Shown here in pieces: positions 32,500 to 42,409 of a DNA stretch of 64,000 nucleotides. This stretch comes from Bog-756 sp963710495 (GTDB taxonomy: Bacteria; Actinomycetota; Acidimicrobiia; Acidimicrobiales; RAAP-2): positions 850,745-914,744 of the forward strand of contig CAVQAI010000011.1 of NCBI GenBank assembly GCA_963710495.1, read 5' to 3'. Position 1 is the stretch's first letter. Every line of letters begins with the position of its first letter. Made by a program: the position numbers and the translations under genes. The notes under the pieces were generated by a model, which was given only the letters and a program-made list of their open reading frames with translations, was not told where the DNA came from and searched no databases.

Positions 32500-33918
32500 A
32501 TGAGGCGTGGAACCGGGGAGCCCGATCCGGTAGGGGACGCCGGCGGTGCCGTCGGACCTGGACAGAAGCCCGCCCCGACCGAGTCGCCACCGGCCCGCCC
32601 CGGGCGCGCCGCGGCCGAGGATGAGGCTGCTCCGGTGCCGCGGCTGATCCCGGTGCCGGGGTCGGACGTCCCCAACGGACGGCAGGGCGCCGCCTTCCGG
32701 GCCGGCCGGGCCGCCTCGACGGTCCGTCCCGGGTCGGAGGTGCGGCACGACCAGTCGAGGTTGCCTCGCTTCTCGGACCTCAGCATCGCCGAAATCGCCG
32801 ACCGGGCCGGTCTGAGACGCATCGACGTGATCGCCTGGCGGGACTACGACGACGAAGAGGCGGGTGGCTCGGAGCTGCATGCCCACCGGGTCCTGTCGGC
32901 CTGGTCGGACGCCGGTCTCGACGTGTCGATCACCACCTCGGCCGTCCCCGACCAGCGGGCGGTGATCCGCCGCAACGGCTACCGGGCCATCCGGCGGGCC
33001 GGTCGCTACTCGGTCTTCCCGCGCACCATGCTCTCGGGTGCGGTCGGGCGGGTCGGCAACGGCGACGGCCTGGTGGAGATCTGGAACGGCATGCCGTTCT
33101 TCTCCCCCGTGTGGGCCCACTGCCCGCACATCGTCTTCCTGCACCACGTCCACGCCGAGATGTGGAAGATGGTCCTGCCCAAGGGTCTGGCCGAGCTCGG
33201 GTACGCCGTCGAGCACCGCGTCGCCCCACCCTTCTATCGGAAGAGCCGCATCGTGACGCTCTCCAATTCGGCCAAGCGGGAGATCGTCGAACGGTTGCAC
33301 ATCCCCCCCGAGCGGGTCTCCGTCTCGCCGCCGGGCGTCGAGCCACAGTTCTTCCCGGGTGGTGAGCGGTCCGATGTCCCGCTGGTGGTGGCGGTCGGCC
33401 GGTTGGTCCCGGTCAAGCGGTTCCACCTGTTGATCGAGGCGCTCGTCGACCTCAAGGCCCACCATCCCGGGTTGCAGGCGGTCATCGCCGGAGAGGGGTA
33501 CGAGCGGCCCGCTCTCGAGGCGCTGATCCACCGGTCGGGGGCCGGGTCGTGGATCTCCCTGCCCGGCTACGTACCCGAGGCGGAGCTCATCGATCTCTAT
33601 CGGCGAGCCTGGGTCCTCGCTTCCACCTCGCTCCGCGAGGGGTGGGGGATGACCGTGACCGAGGCCGGCGCCTGCGGCACCCCGTCCGTCGTGACCAGGA
33701 TCGGGGGGCACGAGGACGCGGTGCTCGACGGTCGCACCGGCATCCTGGCCGACAGCCGGGACGACCTGGTGGCCGGGATCGACGCGCTGCTCCGCGACGA
33801 GCTGCTTCGCCGGAGGCTCGGCAGTGGGGCGCAGGCCCATGCCGCCGGGTTCACCTGGGAGGCCTGCGCCCGGGGAGCCCTGGTGGCGCTGGGGGCCGAG
33901 GCCCTGGCCCGCCAGTAG
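32500..33918 (+). CDS. GT4-family glycosyltransferase
   Basis: A 472-residue cytoplasmic GT-B retaining glycosyltransferase. The first 100 residues are Pro/Ala/Gly-rich and probably disordered. The N domain begins IDVIAWRDYDDEEAGGSELHAHRV, where the GGSE motif is typical of GT4 enzymes; the C domain has VVAVGRLVPVKRFHLLIEA, the nucleotide-sugar segment VIAGEGYERPALEAL and the acidic ExxxxxxxE motif in SLREGWGMTVTEAGACGTP. It probably builds the oligosaccharide that the adjacent flippase exports. ATG 32500 is chosen for its GGAGG at suitable spacing. Confidence 0.9.
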   Translation: MRRGTGEPDPVGDAGGAVGPGQKPAPTESPPARPGRAAAEDEAAPVPRLIPVPGSDVPNGRQGAAFRAGRAASTVRPGSEVRHDQSRLPRFSDLSIAEIADRAGLRRIDVIAWRDYDDEEAGGSELHAHRVLSAWSDAGLDVSITTSAVPDQRAVIRRNGYRAIRRAGRYSVFPRTMLSGAVGRVGNGDGLVEIWNGMPFFSPVWAHCPHIVFLHHVHAEMWKMVLPKGLAELGYAVEHRVAPPFYRKSRIVTLSNSAKREIVERLHIPPERVSVSPPGVEPQFFPGGERSDVPLVVAVGRLVPVKRFHLLIEALVDLKAHHPGLQAVIAGEGYERPALEALIHRSGAGSWISLPGYVPEAELIDLYRRAWVLASTSLREGWGMTVTEAGACGTPSVVTRIGGHEDAVLDGRTGILADSRDDLVAGIDALLRDELLRRRLGSGAQAHAAGFTWEACARGALVALGAEALARQ

Positions 33919-33971
33919 GGCGCAACCGGTCGATCCACCCGGCCGGCCCATCCGGCCCGGCCATCCTCGGA

Positions 33972-36900
33972 TCAACCCGAGGCATCGGGCACCGGGGCCC
34001 GGGGAGGGGAGCCGCTCTCGACCGCGTCGCCGTCATCATCCGTCGCCTTCCGACGGGCGAGGACGGCCTCCACCACGGCGTCGGCGGCGAGGAAGACCAC
34101 TCCGGCCCACGCCCATTGGCTGGCCGTCTGGAGCGGAACCGGCCAGTTGCCACCGGGCGGCACGGGGGTGGCGATTTGGGTCACGACGACGTAGGTCCCG
34201 GCCGCCACCAGACCGGCCACCGCCGCGATGCCCAGCACCATGCGGAGCCGGGGCACCAGTAGGACCAACGCCGTGGACACGCCGACCACCAGACCCACCA
34301 GGGGGGTGGCGATGGCCGCCCCGGCGGCGCCGGTGATGCCCCCGGTCGCCAGGGCCACCAGCGGGGGAGCGGACGGGGCGTCGGCATGGAAGGGTCGAAC
34401 CAGGGAGGCGCCCCCCGGGGGACCGTCGTACCCGGCCCGCCGGTCGTCCCGGCCGCCGCGCCGGCGCTTCCACTCCCACGGCGCGAGGACCAGGACCAGG
34501 CACAGCACGATGGCCAGGGCCGAGATGACGAGCGCCAGGTTCACCCGGCGCTGGGGCTGCCAGCGCAGGACCACCGAGACGGTGTCGTGGTGGAGGGCCG
34601 GGCCGAGGGCGGCGGGATCGAGTCGCCAGCCGTTGGCGTAACCGTCGATCAGTGCCGGTCTCCCCAGACTCCCGCCACCGGTCACCGAGGCCGTCCATCC
34701 CGAGTTGATGCTCTGCCCGAGCACGAGGTCGGCGCCACCCCGCGGGCCGGCCCTGCCGTCCAACCGGCTGACCGTCAGATGCACGGTGGTGGCGGTCTGG
34801 CTCTGGACGTGCACGGTGGGCGGGGCGGTGGCCGGCGGGGCCTGGAGGGTCGTGGCGTCGGCCGGCGGCATGGCCCCGCCGCCGGGCGCGGAGTCCAGGG
34901 CCAGCTGGTCGATGTCGAAGCCCGAGGTCTGGCCCAGGGTCGAGCGCAGGATGTGGGGACCGGCCCCGAGGGCCAGGCCGCCGGCGTCGGGCCCGCAGGG
35001 GGTGACGGTGAGGGGTTGGCGCGACAGTGCGCTCGACGTCGCCCCGCTGACCGACACCCACAGGGGCTGGCCGTCGACCGAGAGCAGGTCACCGCGGCAG
35101 CTGGCCGGGATGGTCGGGGGCAGGGTCCCGGCCTGCACACCGGGGATGCCGACGTCGGCGATCCCGATGGGCATGGCGATCGGGGTCTGCGAGTAGTAGT
35201 TGGGCGTGTTCTCGATGCGGACCCGGTCGACGGTGATCCGTACGTTCTGGCCGGTCAGGGGCGGGAAGGTGATGGGCACGTCGGCCACCGACCCGGGGAC
35301 GGCACCATCGGGGATCGGGGGCAGCGCCACCGTGGCGGACGAGCCGTCGGCCGACACGGTCACCTGGGTGGGGACGGAGTGCTGGCCGTCGGCGGCGATC
35401 TTGAGGTCGAGGTGGTCGAAGGTGACGGGCCGGGGCAACACGTACTGGAGCCACTGGCCGGCCTGGTGGGTCACCCCGAACCCGGGCTCCCAGAGGGTGG
35501 TCGGGTCGTCGTCCAGGGTGGCGACCGCCCCGGCCCGAAGGTCACCGGGCAGGCGGCCGCGCGAGTAGGCGGTCACCGGTCCACCGGGCGGGCTCGACCG
35601 ACCCACCAGCCGGTCGATCTGGTCGTCGGGGATGAGCGGGGAGATGCGGGCCGTCCCCGTCACCGAGAAGGCCCGGGCCGTCGGCAGCCAGAAGTTCCGG
35701 GCCAGGGAGGTCTCCACGTCAGACCGGGGTGGGGCGCCCGAGCTGCGGAGCCGGGTCATGATCAAGCTGAGCCGGTCGAAGATCGAGGCCGGGCCGGCCG
35801 CCCGCAGCAGGTCCTCGGGCATGGTGATGGTCTCGTCGGCCGACACGCCCGGGATCCTCAGCTCGGCCAACCCCACCGAGCTGCGGGAGCTCACCGGTGT
35901 CATCCGGTTGGAGACAGCCACGCCGCCCACCGTCAGGCGGAGCGTGGTGAAGGCGCGGGCGGGAAAGTTGATCACCTGGCCGGCCGGCGTGCGGGAGCGG
36001 GAATCGAGCGGGACGACCACCGGCCGGCCTCCGTCGAAGGTGAGGGTGACCTTGGTCATCCACCGGTCGGGGTCGCCGGTCTGGGGCTGCACGACATCGA
36101 TGGTCCCGAGGGTCCGCCGGTGGTCGAGCGAGACCTGCCACCACTGGCCCAGCTGCTGGGCGAAGGAGTCGTCCAACCACGCCGTCTGGGTGTTCCCGTC
36201 GAGTGCGGCGGACGGCCGGTTCTCGGGCAGGTAGCTGATGGACGACCCGTAGGAGGAGGCGGTGACCGAGGCCACGCCGGTGATGCGGGAGGTGGTCTGG
36301 GCGTCGGCCGGGGCGCCGGGGAAGAGGTTGATGGGGGCGTCGGTGGGGTCGGCCGTGTCGGGTCCTTGGGCGGCCGTCTCGGTGTAGCCGGTGTTCTCGT
36401 TGAGCGAGTTCCAGCGGTACCCCTGCTTGCGATTGGTGTCGGTCACCACCAGGTCGGCGGGGGCCCCGAGGGTGCGCCGGCGGAGGGAGGGGTTGAGGTC
36501 GAGCGTCCCGGCGTAGAAGATCGTCGGGTTGTTGCCGAGCAACCCGACCGAGGCGGCGTTGACGATGCCCGAGGCGTCGCCGTCGACGACCAACGGGTGC
36601 GCCGTCGAGTCGGCCCGCACCACCGGGCGGGGCTGGGCCACCGTGTAGCTGGTGAGCGGGGCCGGCCAGCCTTGGTTCGGGGGACGGGCGAGCGTGGCCT
36701 CGTCGAAGTGGGGTATCAACGGGACGTTGGGGGTGGGCCGGCCGTACGTCACCGGGTGCGAGAGCCCCGGGGGGGTGGTGGACAGCTCGGACGCCACCTG
36801 TTGCGGGTTCGGCGTGTCGTAGCGCTCGTAGGCCTGGTCGTACTGGACGAGCACGTCTCCCGCGCTCATCAGCGAGGACAGCGGGCCGATCGTGTTCCAG

Positions 36901-38496
36901 TCCATGGTCCCGTCCTGGAGCGGCGTGTCCACCGCCTGGAGCAGGTCGGCGGTGGCCAGCGAGCCCATGATCTGCTGCTCGTGGGTGACGAACGGCCGGG
37001 TCATGAGCCCGGGGTAGACGGTGTCGATGGTGTCGCCCCAGCGGTAGGCGGCGAAGTTGTTGCCCGGGATGGCGTAGACCCGGGTACCCGGATGGGTGTG
37101 GTCGAGGGTGGCCGCGGCTTGCCGTACATAGGTGGGCGGGACGGCGGGCTGGGTGAAGCCGTCGGCCACGATGCCCCCGGTCCACAGCGGCGTCGAGGCG
37201 GCCGCCACCGCCGCCACGGCCAGCCCCCCGAGGACCAGGCCGGTGCGGGGAAGGCGGGCCACCACGGCGCTCACGGCGGCGCCGAGGAACATGGCCAGAC
37301 TGAGGAGGATGACCGGTGAGGCCCGGTCGGTGGAGCGCATGGCCAGCCCGGCGGTGGTGTCGACCATGATGGCCTTGAGGACCGACCCGACGGCGGAGGG
37401 ATCCGTGTACGGGTTGGGGCCGACCGCCAGCACCATGCCGACCACGGTGATGAGGACGAAGTACCCGCGGTAGCGCCACCGCGAGAAGACGGCGGCGGCG
37501 AAGGCCAGCACCGGCACGATGAAGCTGGCCGCGATCAGCCAGAGGTTCTGGGTGTAGGCCACCGAGGTCTGCGTCCAGGCACCCACCCGGTCGGATCCGT
37601 AGAAGTACCAGTAGCCGAGGCCGCGGATGATCTCCGACGCCAGCGAGGTACTGCTGGTGGCCGGGACCGTCTCGGTGTACTTGAGGACGTTGACCCCGTA
37701 GGCCGCCTCGACCTGGAGGCCCACCGCCCACCACAGTGAGACGAGGGCGGTCAGCAGGCCGGTCTTCCAGGCCACGCCCCAGGCCCGTCGCCAGGTCGAC
37801 TCCCGGGCCACCAGCACGGCGTAGGGCAGCCACAGGGCGGGAGCGATGCCCACGTACAGGACCGAGCTGGCGTTGATGCCGCTGACCAGTGCCACCACGA
37901 GGGCGAAGAGCGCCGGATAGCGCCACCCTCCCCGCCGCAGGGCCAGGATGACGAAGGCGACCATCCAGGGCAGGCCGGCCCACGGCATGAGGATCACCGA
38001 GATGCGGCCGGCGTACTGGAGGACGTACGGGGTGAACATGAAGCCGACGGCGGCCACGTACCGGCCGGGGCCGGTGAGGCCCAACGTCCGCCAGAGGTAG
38101 AGCACGCCGGCCCCGGCCCCGAAGAGCAGGGCGGCCATCCACAGCCGCTGGGCGACCCACAGCGGGAGGTGCAGTTCGGCGGCGGCCCAGTAGTAGGGGC
38201 CCATGGGGAGGAGGTAACCGATGTTCTCGTGGGTCACCGTCCCCAGGGCCACGTTCGGGTCCCACAGCGAGACGGCCTGGTCGTACGTACCGGCCCGGGT
38301 CGAGATAGAGATACGTCTTGGTGTCGTCGACCACCGTGCCGGGCTGGGAGGCCAGCATGGGAACGAGGGCCAACAGCCCCACCAGGGCGTAGTCGAGGAC
38401 CCTTCGCAGCCGGTCGGACGGTCGCCAGCGTCCGGGGAAGGAACTCGGGCGGACCTGGTCCGGGAGCGCGACAGGAGATGGTTGGAGCTCCAACAC
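33972..38496 (-). CDS. aftD: Alpha-(1->3)-arabinofuranosyltransferase AftD-like, frame interrupted
   Basis: A very large GT-C membrane enzyme, about 1507 residues once one base is removed. The main frame (33972-38252) begins inside the conserved segment WDPNVALGTVTHENIGYLLPMGPYYW; the N-terminal part (first helix LVGLLALVPMLA, then VVDDTKTYLYLDPGR with the catalytic-loop acidic residues) is in the next frame, switching at about 38281-38296. After roughly 11 helices come long extracellular parts including two discoidin (F5/8 C)-like carbohydrate-binding domains and a C-terminal helix. This is the AftD/DUF3367 layout, acting on arabinan of the cell wall in mycobacteria. The start GTG 38496 lies near TACACT at 38508-38513. 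Confidence 0.85.
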
Positions 38497-38614
38497 GAGT
38501 GCTCGGTAGTGTAAACAACCAGCGAGTGGCCGTGGCATCGTGACGGGAGCCGGACAGGGGCCGGTCCCTCGGTCGTACCGCCAACTGCCCGATCGCAGGG
38601 AGCCCGCCTTGAGC

Positions 38615-39455
38615 ATGCACCATTCCGACCTGGCCGAGCGAGGTTCCGGCCGGAGCCCGTCGTCCCGACGGCTCACCGGCGAGCGCCCCCTGGAGGGGGT
38701 CACGCCCGATTCGCTGCTGGCCCTGCACGCCGCCGGCTACCGGACCGTCATCGAGCGCCTGGGGCCCGGACCGATGCTGGACGTGGGCTGCGGCCAGGGC
38801 TTCGAGTCGGCCCGGTTCGTGGCGAGCGGCCGCCGGGTGCTCGGGGTCGACTACAGCGCCGAGGCCGTCAGCGCCGCCCAGCGGCCGGTGGGCGCCCCAG
38901 GGGCTGCTGGTCGCCCGGATGGACGCCGGCGCGCTGGGCCTGGCCGAGGGCCACTTCCGGTGGGCGTGCTCGTCACACCTGATCGAGCACTTCGAGGACC
39001 CCGAAGGACATGTCAGGGAGCTGGCCCGGGTGCTGGCCGACGACGGGACCGTGTTCTTCCTGACCCCGAACGCCCCGGCCGACTTCGAGAACCCCTTCCA
39101 CGTCCACCTCTTCGAGCCGCCCGAGCTCCATCGGCTGCTGTCCCGTCATTTCGACGACGTCAGCGTGCAGGGGCTGGACGCCGTGCCGGCGGTGAAGGCC
39201 GATTTCACCGCCCGCCGCCAGAAGGCCGACAAGGTGCTCCGCCTCGACGTCCTGGATCTGCGCCACCGCATCCCGCGCTCGTGGTACGTGGGGATCTACA
39301 CCCGGGTGTTGCCCCTCGCCTACAAGCTCATGGCCCGGGGCGACTCCGGGGGGACGACCGGCATCACGGCCGACGACTTCTTCGTCACCGACCAGCTCGA
39401 TCGGACCACCATGGTCCTGTTCGCCACGGCCTCCCGGCCGCGGCGAGCGGCCTGA
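38615..39455 (+). CDS. SAM-dependent methyltransferase, frame interrupted
   Basis: A class I methyltransferase of about 279 residues after correction. The first frame carries motif I MLDVGCGQGFESARFVASG and the acidic motif II VLGVDYSAEAV; at 38881-38891 one extra base moves the reading to the frame beginning RWAPQGLLVARMDAGALG, followed by HLIEHFEDPEG and FFLTPNAP. The sum is a complete UbiE/COQ5-like fold with a glycan-locus-type C terminus (IPRSWYVGIYTRVLPLAYKL). It lies between aftD (divergent) and coaE and probably modifies a sugar or lipid intermediate; substrate unknown. Confidence 0.8.
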
Positions 39456-39466
39456 GCGGGCCGGCG

Positions 39467-40111
39467 GTGCTCGCCGTCGGCCTCACCGGCGGGATCGGGG
39501 CCGGGAAGTCGACCGTCGCCGACCTGCTGGTGGGCCGAGGGGCCAAGTTGGTCGACGCCGATCTCATCGCCCGGGAGGTGGTCGCTCCCGGAGGTCCGGC
39601 CTACCAGCCCCTCATCGACCGGTTCGGGCCGGAGATCCTCGACCGGGAGGGGCGGATCGATCGTCCCCGGCTGGCCCAGCTGACCTTCGGCGACCCCGAC
39701 GCCTTGGCCGACCTCAATGCCATCACCCATCCGGTCATCGGCGTGGAGATGATGGCCCGCAAGGACGCCCATGCCGGAGGGGAGGACATCGTGGTCCTGG
39801 ACATCCCCCTGCTCCGCCCGGTCCACCGGGAGATGCTCGACCTGGCCGCGGTGGTGGTGGTCGACGCCCCCACCGAGCTGGCCCTCGAGCGCCTGGTCAC
39901 TCTGCGCGGCATGTCGCCCGAGGATGCGGCGGCCCGGATCGGCTCGCAGGCCGACCGCCGGACGCGCCTCGACGGTGCCGACCTCGTCATCGACAACACC
40001 GGGGACCTCGACGAGCTCCGGGCCGAGGTGGACCGGGTGTGGCGGGCCTTGGTGGACCTGCACCGGACGTCGTCGGGGCCGGGGGAGTCGGCACCGGCGC
40101 CCACCGCCTGA
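39467..40111 (+). CDS. coaE: Dephospho-CoA kinase
   Basis: A 214-residue P-loop kinase that catalyses the last step of coenzyme A synthesis. Walker A is GLTGGIGAGKST, then VDADLIAREVVAPGG (adenylate-kinase-like substrate loop), RPRLAQLTFGD, NAITHPVI and the lid arginines in AARIGSQADRRTR. The GTG start gives normal length and follows the methyltransferase stop by 11 bases. The order coaE-uvrB-uvrA is common in actinobacteria. Confidence 0.95.
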   Translation: MLAVGLTGGIGAGKSTVADLLVGRGAKLVDADLIAREVVAPGGPAYQPLIDRFGPEILDREGRIDRPRLAQLTFGDPDALADLNAITHPVIGVEMMARKDAHAGGEDIVVLDIPLLRPVHREMLDLAAVVVVDAPTELALERLVTLRGMSPEDAAARIGSQADRRTRLDGADLVIDNTGDLDELRAEVDRVWRALVDLHRTSSGPGESAPAPTA

Positions 40112-40141
40112 CGGCCCGGGGGCGGTGTCACACCCTCCCGG

Positions 40142-40147
40142 TACCAT
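40142..40147 (+). promoter_or_regulatory. Predicted -10 element, leaderless uvrB
   Basis: TACCAT is followed by six bases and the GTG start of uvrB. No Shine-Dalgarno lies in between apart from AAGG immediately adjacent to the start, which is too close to act as one. Confidence 0.5.
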
Positions 40148-40153
40148 CGAAGG

Positions 40154-42370
40154 GTGCCCGACTTCCAGGTCATTTCGCCGTTCCGGCCGGCCGGTGACCA
40201 GCCCCAGGCCATCGCCGGGCTGGTCCAGGGGCTGCAACGGGGTGATCGCTACCAGACCCTGCTCGGGATCACCGGGTCGGGCAAGACGGCCACCATCGCC
40301 TGGACGATCGAAGGCGTGCAGCGGCCCACCCTGATCATCGAGCCCAACAAGTCCCTCGCCGCCCAGTTGGCGGCCGAGCTCAAGGAGCTGTTCCCCCGGA
40401 ACCGGGTGGAGTACTTCGTCTCCTACTACGACTACTACCAGCCCGAGGCGTATGTTCCCTCCTCGGACACCTACATCGAGAAGGACTCGTCGATCAACGA
40501 CGAGATCGACCGCCTCCGGCACGCCTGCACCTCGTCGCTGCTGCTCCGGCCGGACACCATCGTGGTCGCCTCGGTCTCGTGCATCTACGGCCTCGGCTCG
40601 CCCGACGAGTACCGAGACCGCATCGTGGCTCTGCGGCCGGGGGAGGTGCACGAGCAGCGCTCGCTGCTCCGGCGCCTGGTCGAGCTCCAGTATTCGCGCA
40701 ACGACATGACCCTCTCCCGGGGCCAGTTCCGGGCCCGGGGCGACACGGTGGAGATCCATGCGGCCTACGAGAGCCAGGCCGTGCGCATCGAGTTCTTCGG
40801 CGACACCGTCGAGCGCATCCGTCCCTTCGACGTCACCACCGGGGAGATCGGGGACGAGCTCGACGAACTGGTGGTGTTCGCCAACACCCACTACGGAGCG
40901 GGCGACGAGCGGATGCAGCAGGCGGTGGCCACCATCGAGGTCGAGCTGCGGGAGCGGCTCGCCGAGCTCACCGAGGCCGGCAAGCTGCTCGAAGCCCAAC
41001 GGCTCCGCATGCGCACCGAATACGACCTGGAGATGCTGGCCGAGACCGGTGTGTGCAGCGGGATCGAGAACTACAGCCGGCATCTCGACGGGCGGGCCCC
41101 GGGCGAGGCGCCCTTCACCCTGCTCGACTTCTTCCCCAAGGACTTCCTGGTGGTGGTGGACGAGAGCCACGTGGCCATCCCGCAGTTGCGCGGGCAGTTC
41201 GCCGGCGACCGGTCGCGGAAGGAGACCCTCGTCGACCACGGGTTCCGCCTTCCGTCGGCGGTGGACAACCGGCCCCTGCGGTTCGAGGAATTCCTCGAGC
41301 GCACCGGCCAGGCCGTCCTGTTGTCGGCCACCCCCGGCCCCTGGGAGCTCGAGCACAGCGCCAATGTGGTCGAGCAGGTCATCCGCCCGACCGGCCTGGT
41401 CGACCCCGAGGTGGACATCCGCCCCACCACCGGGCAGATCGACGACCTGCGCGAGCGCATCGACGCCACGGTGGCCGACGGCAACCGGGTCCTGATCACC
41501 ACCTTGACCAAAAAGATGGCCGAGGACCTCACCGAATACCTCGCCGAGCAGGGGGTCCGGGTCCAGTACCTCCACTCCGACGTGGACACCGTGGCCCGGA
41601 TCGAGCTGCTCCGCGAGCTCCGGCTCGGCACCTTCGACGTGCTGGTCGGGATCAACCTCCTCCGCGAGGGCCTCGACCTGCCCGAGGTCGGTCTGGTGGC
41701 GGTCCTCGACGCCGACAAGGAGGGCTTCCTCCGCTCGGCCCCGTCGCTCATCCAGACCATGGGGCGAGCCGCCCGCAACGTGAACGGGCGGGTGGTCATG
41801 TACGCCGACCGCATCACCGATTCCATGACCGAGGCCATCGGCGAGACGCAGCGGCGGCGGGCCCGCCAGATCGCCTACAACCAGGAACACGGGATCGACC
41901 CGCGGAGCATCACCAAGTCGGTGACCGACATCCTCGAGCGGATCCGCGGCGAAGGCATCGGTTCGGCGGCGATCAGCGCCGGTCCGAACAGCCGCACGGC
42001 GGCCGAGCGGGCCCGGACGATTCGCTCGGGCGGGACCCCGCCGCTGGCCGCCGCCGCCGACCGGGCCCGGTCGCAGGGTCCCGATGCCGACGAGCTCTCC
42101 ACCCTCATCCGGCGCCTCGAGACCGAGATGAGCCGGGCGGCCGAGGAGCTGCGTTTCGAGGAGGCGGCGCTGCTCCGGGACGAGATCGCCGAGTTGCGGT
42201 TGCTCCTGGTGCGCGACCCGGTGGACGGCGCGCTCGTGCTCCAGGCCGACGAAGGGGAGGTCGACGACACCGGGGCCGGGGGCGGGCCCGAGGGCGCCGA
42301 CGCCGAACGCCCCGGTTCGGGGGGCACCAACGCCGAGCCGGTCGGCGTCGAGATCACGGCCGGTCCGTGA
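40154..42370 (+). CDS. uvrB: UvrABC excinuclease subunit B
   Basis: A 738-residue damage-verification helicase of nucleotide excision repair. Helicase motif I GITGSGKTATI, the beta-hairpin region YYDYYQPEAYVPSSDTYIEKD, motif II VVVDESHVAIPQ, motif III LLSATPGPWE and motif VI QTMGRAARN are intact, and a UVR domain (LIRRLETEMSRAAEELRFEEAALLRDEI, in part) near 660-690 recruits UvrC. The C-terminal 55 residues are a low-complexity acidic tail. It adjoins uvrA, its partner. Confidence 0.97.
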   Translation: MPDFQVISPFRPAGDQPQAIAGLVQGLQRGDRYQTLLGITGSGKTATIAWTIEGVQRPTLIIEPNKSLAAQLAAELKELFPRNRVEYFVSYYDYYQPEAYVPSSDTYIEKDSSINDEIDRLRHACTSSLLLRPDTIVVASVSCIYGLGSPDEYRDRIVALRPGEVHEQRSLLRRLVELQYSRNDMTLSRGQFRARGDTVEIHAAYESQAVRIEFFGDTVERIRPFDVTTGEIGDELDELVVFANTHYGAGDERMQQAVATIEVELRERLAELTEAGKLLEAQRLRMRTEYDLEMLAETGVCSGIENYSRHLDGRAPGEAPFTLLDFFPKDFLVVVDESHVAIPQLRGQFAGDRSRKETLVDHGFRLPSAVDNRPLRFEEFLERTGQAVLLSATPGPWELEHSANVVEQVIRPTGLVDPEVDIRPTTGQIDDLRERIDATVADGNRVLITTLTKKMAEDLTEYLAEQGVRVQYLHSDVDTVARIELLRELRLGTFDVLVGINLLREGLDLPEVGLVAVLDADKEGFLRSAPSLIQTMGRAARNVNGRVVMYADRITDSMTEAIGETQRRRARQIAYNQEHGIDPRSITKSVTDILERIRGEGIGSAAISAGPNSRTAAERARTIRSGGTPPLAAAADRARSQGPDADELSTLIRRLETEMSRAAEELRFEEAALLRDEIAELRLLLVRDPVDGALVLQADEGEVDDTGAGGGPEGADAERPGSGGTNAEPVGVEITAGP

Positions 42371-42396
42371 CCGCCGGGCACGCCGTCGCGCCCCGG

Positions 42397-42402
42397 TATC
42401 CT
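42397..42402 (+). promoter_or_regulatory. Predicted -10 element, leaderless uvrA
   Basis: TATCCT is followed by seven bases and ATG 42410. This independent promoter after uvrB would allow separate expression of uvrA. Confidence 0.5.
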
Positions 42403-42409
42403 CACGCCC

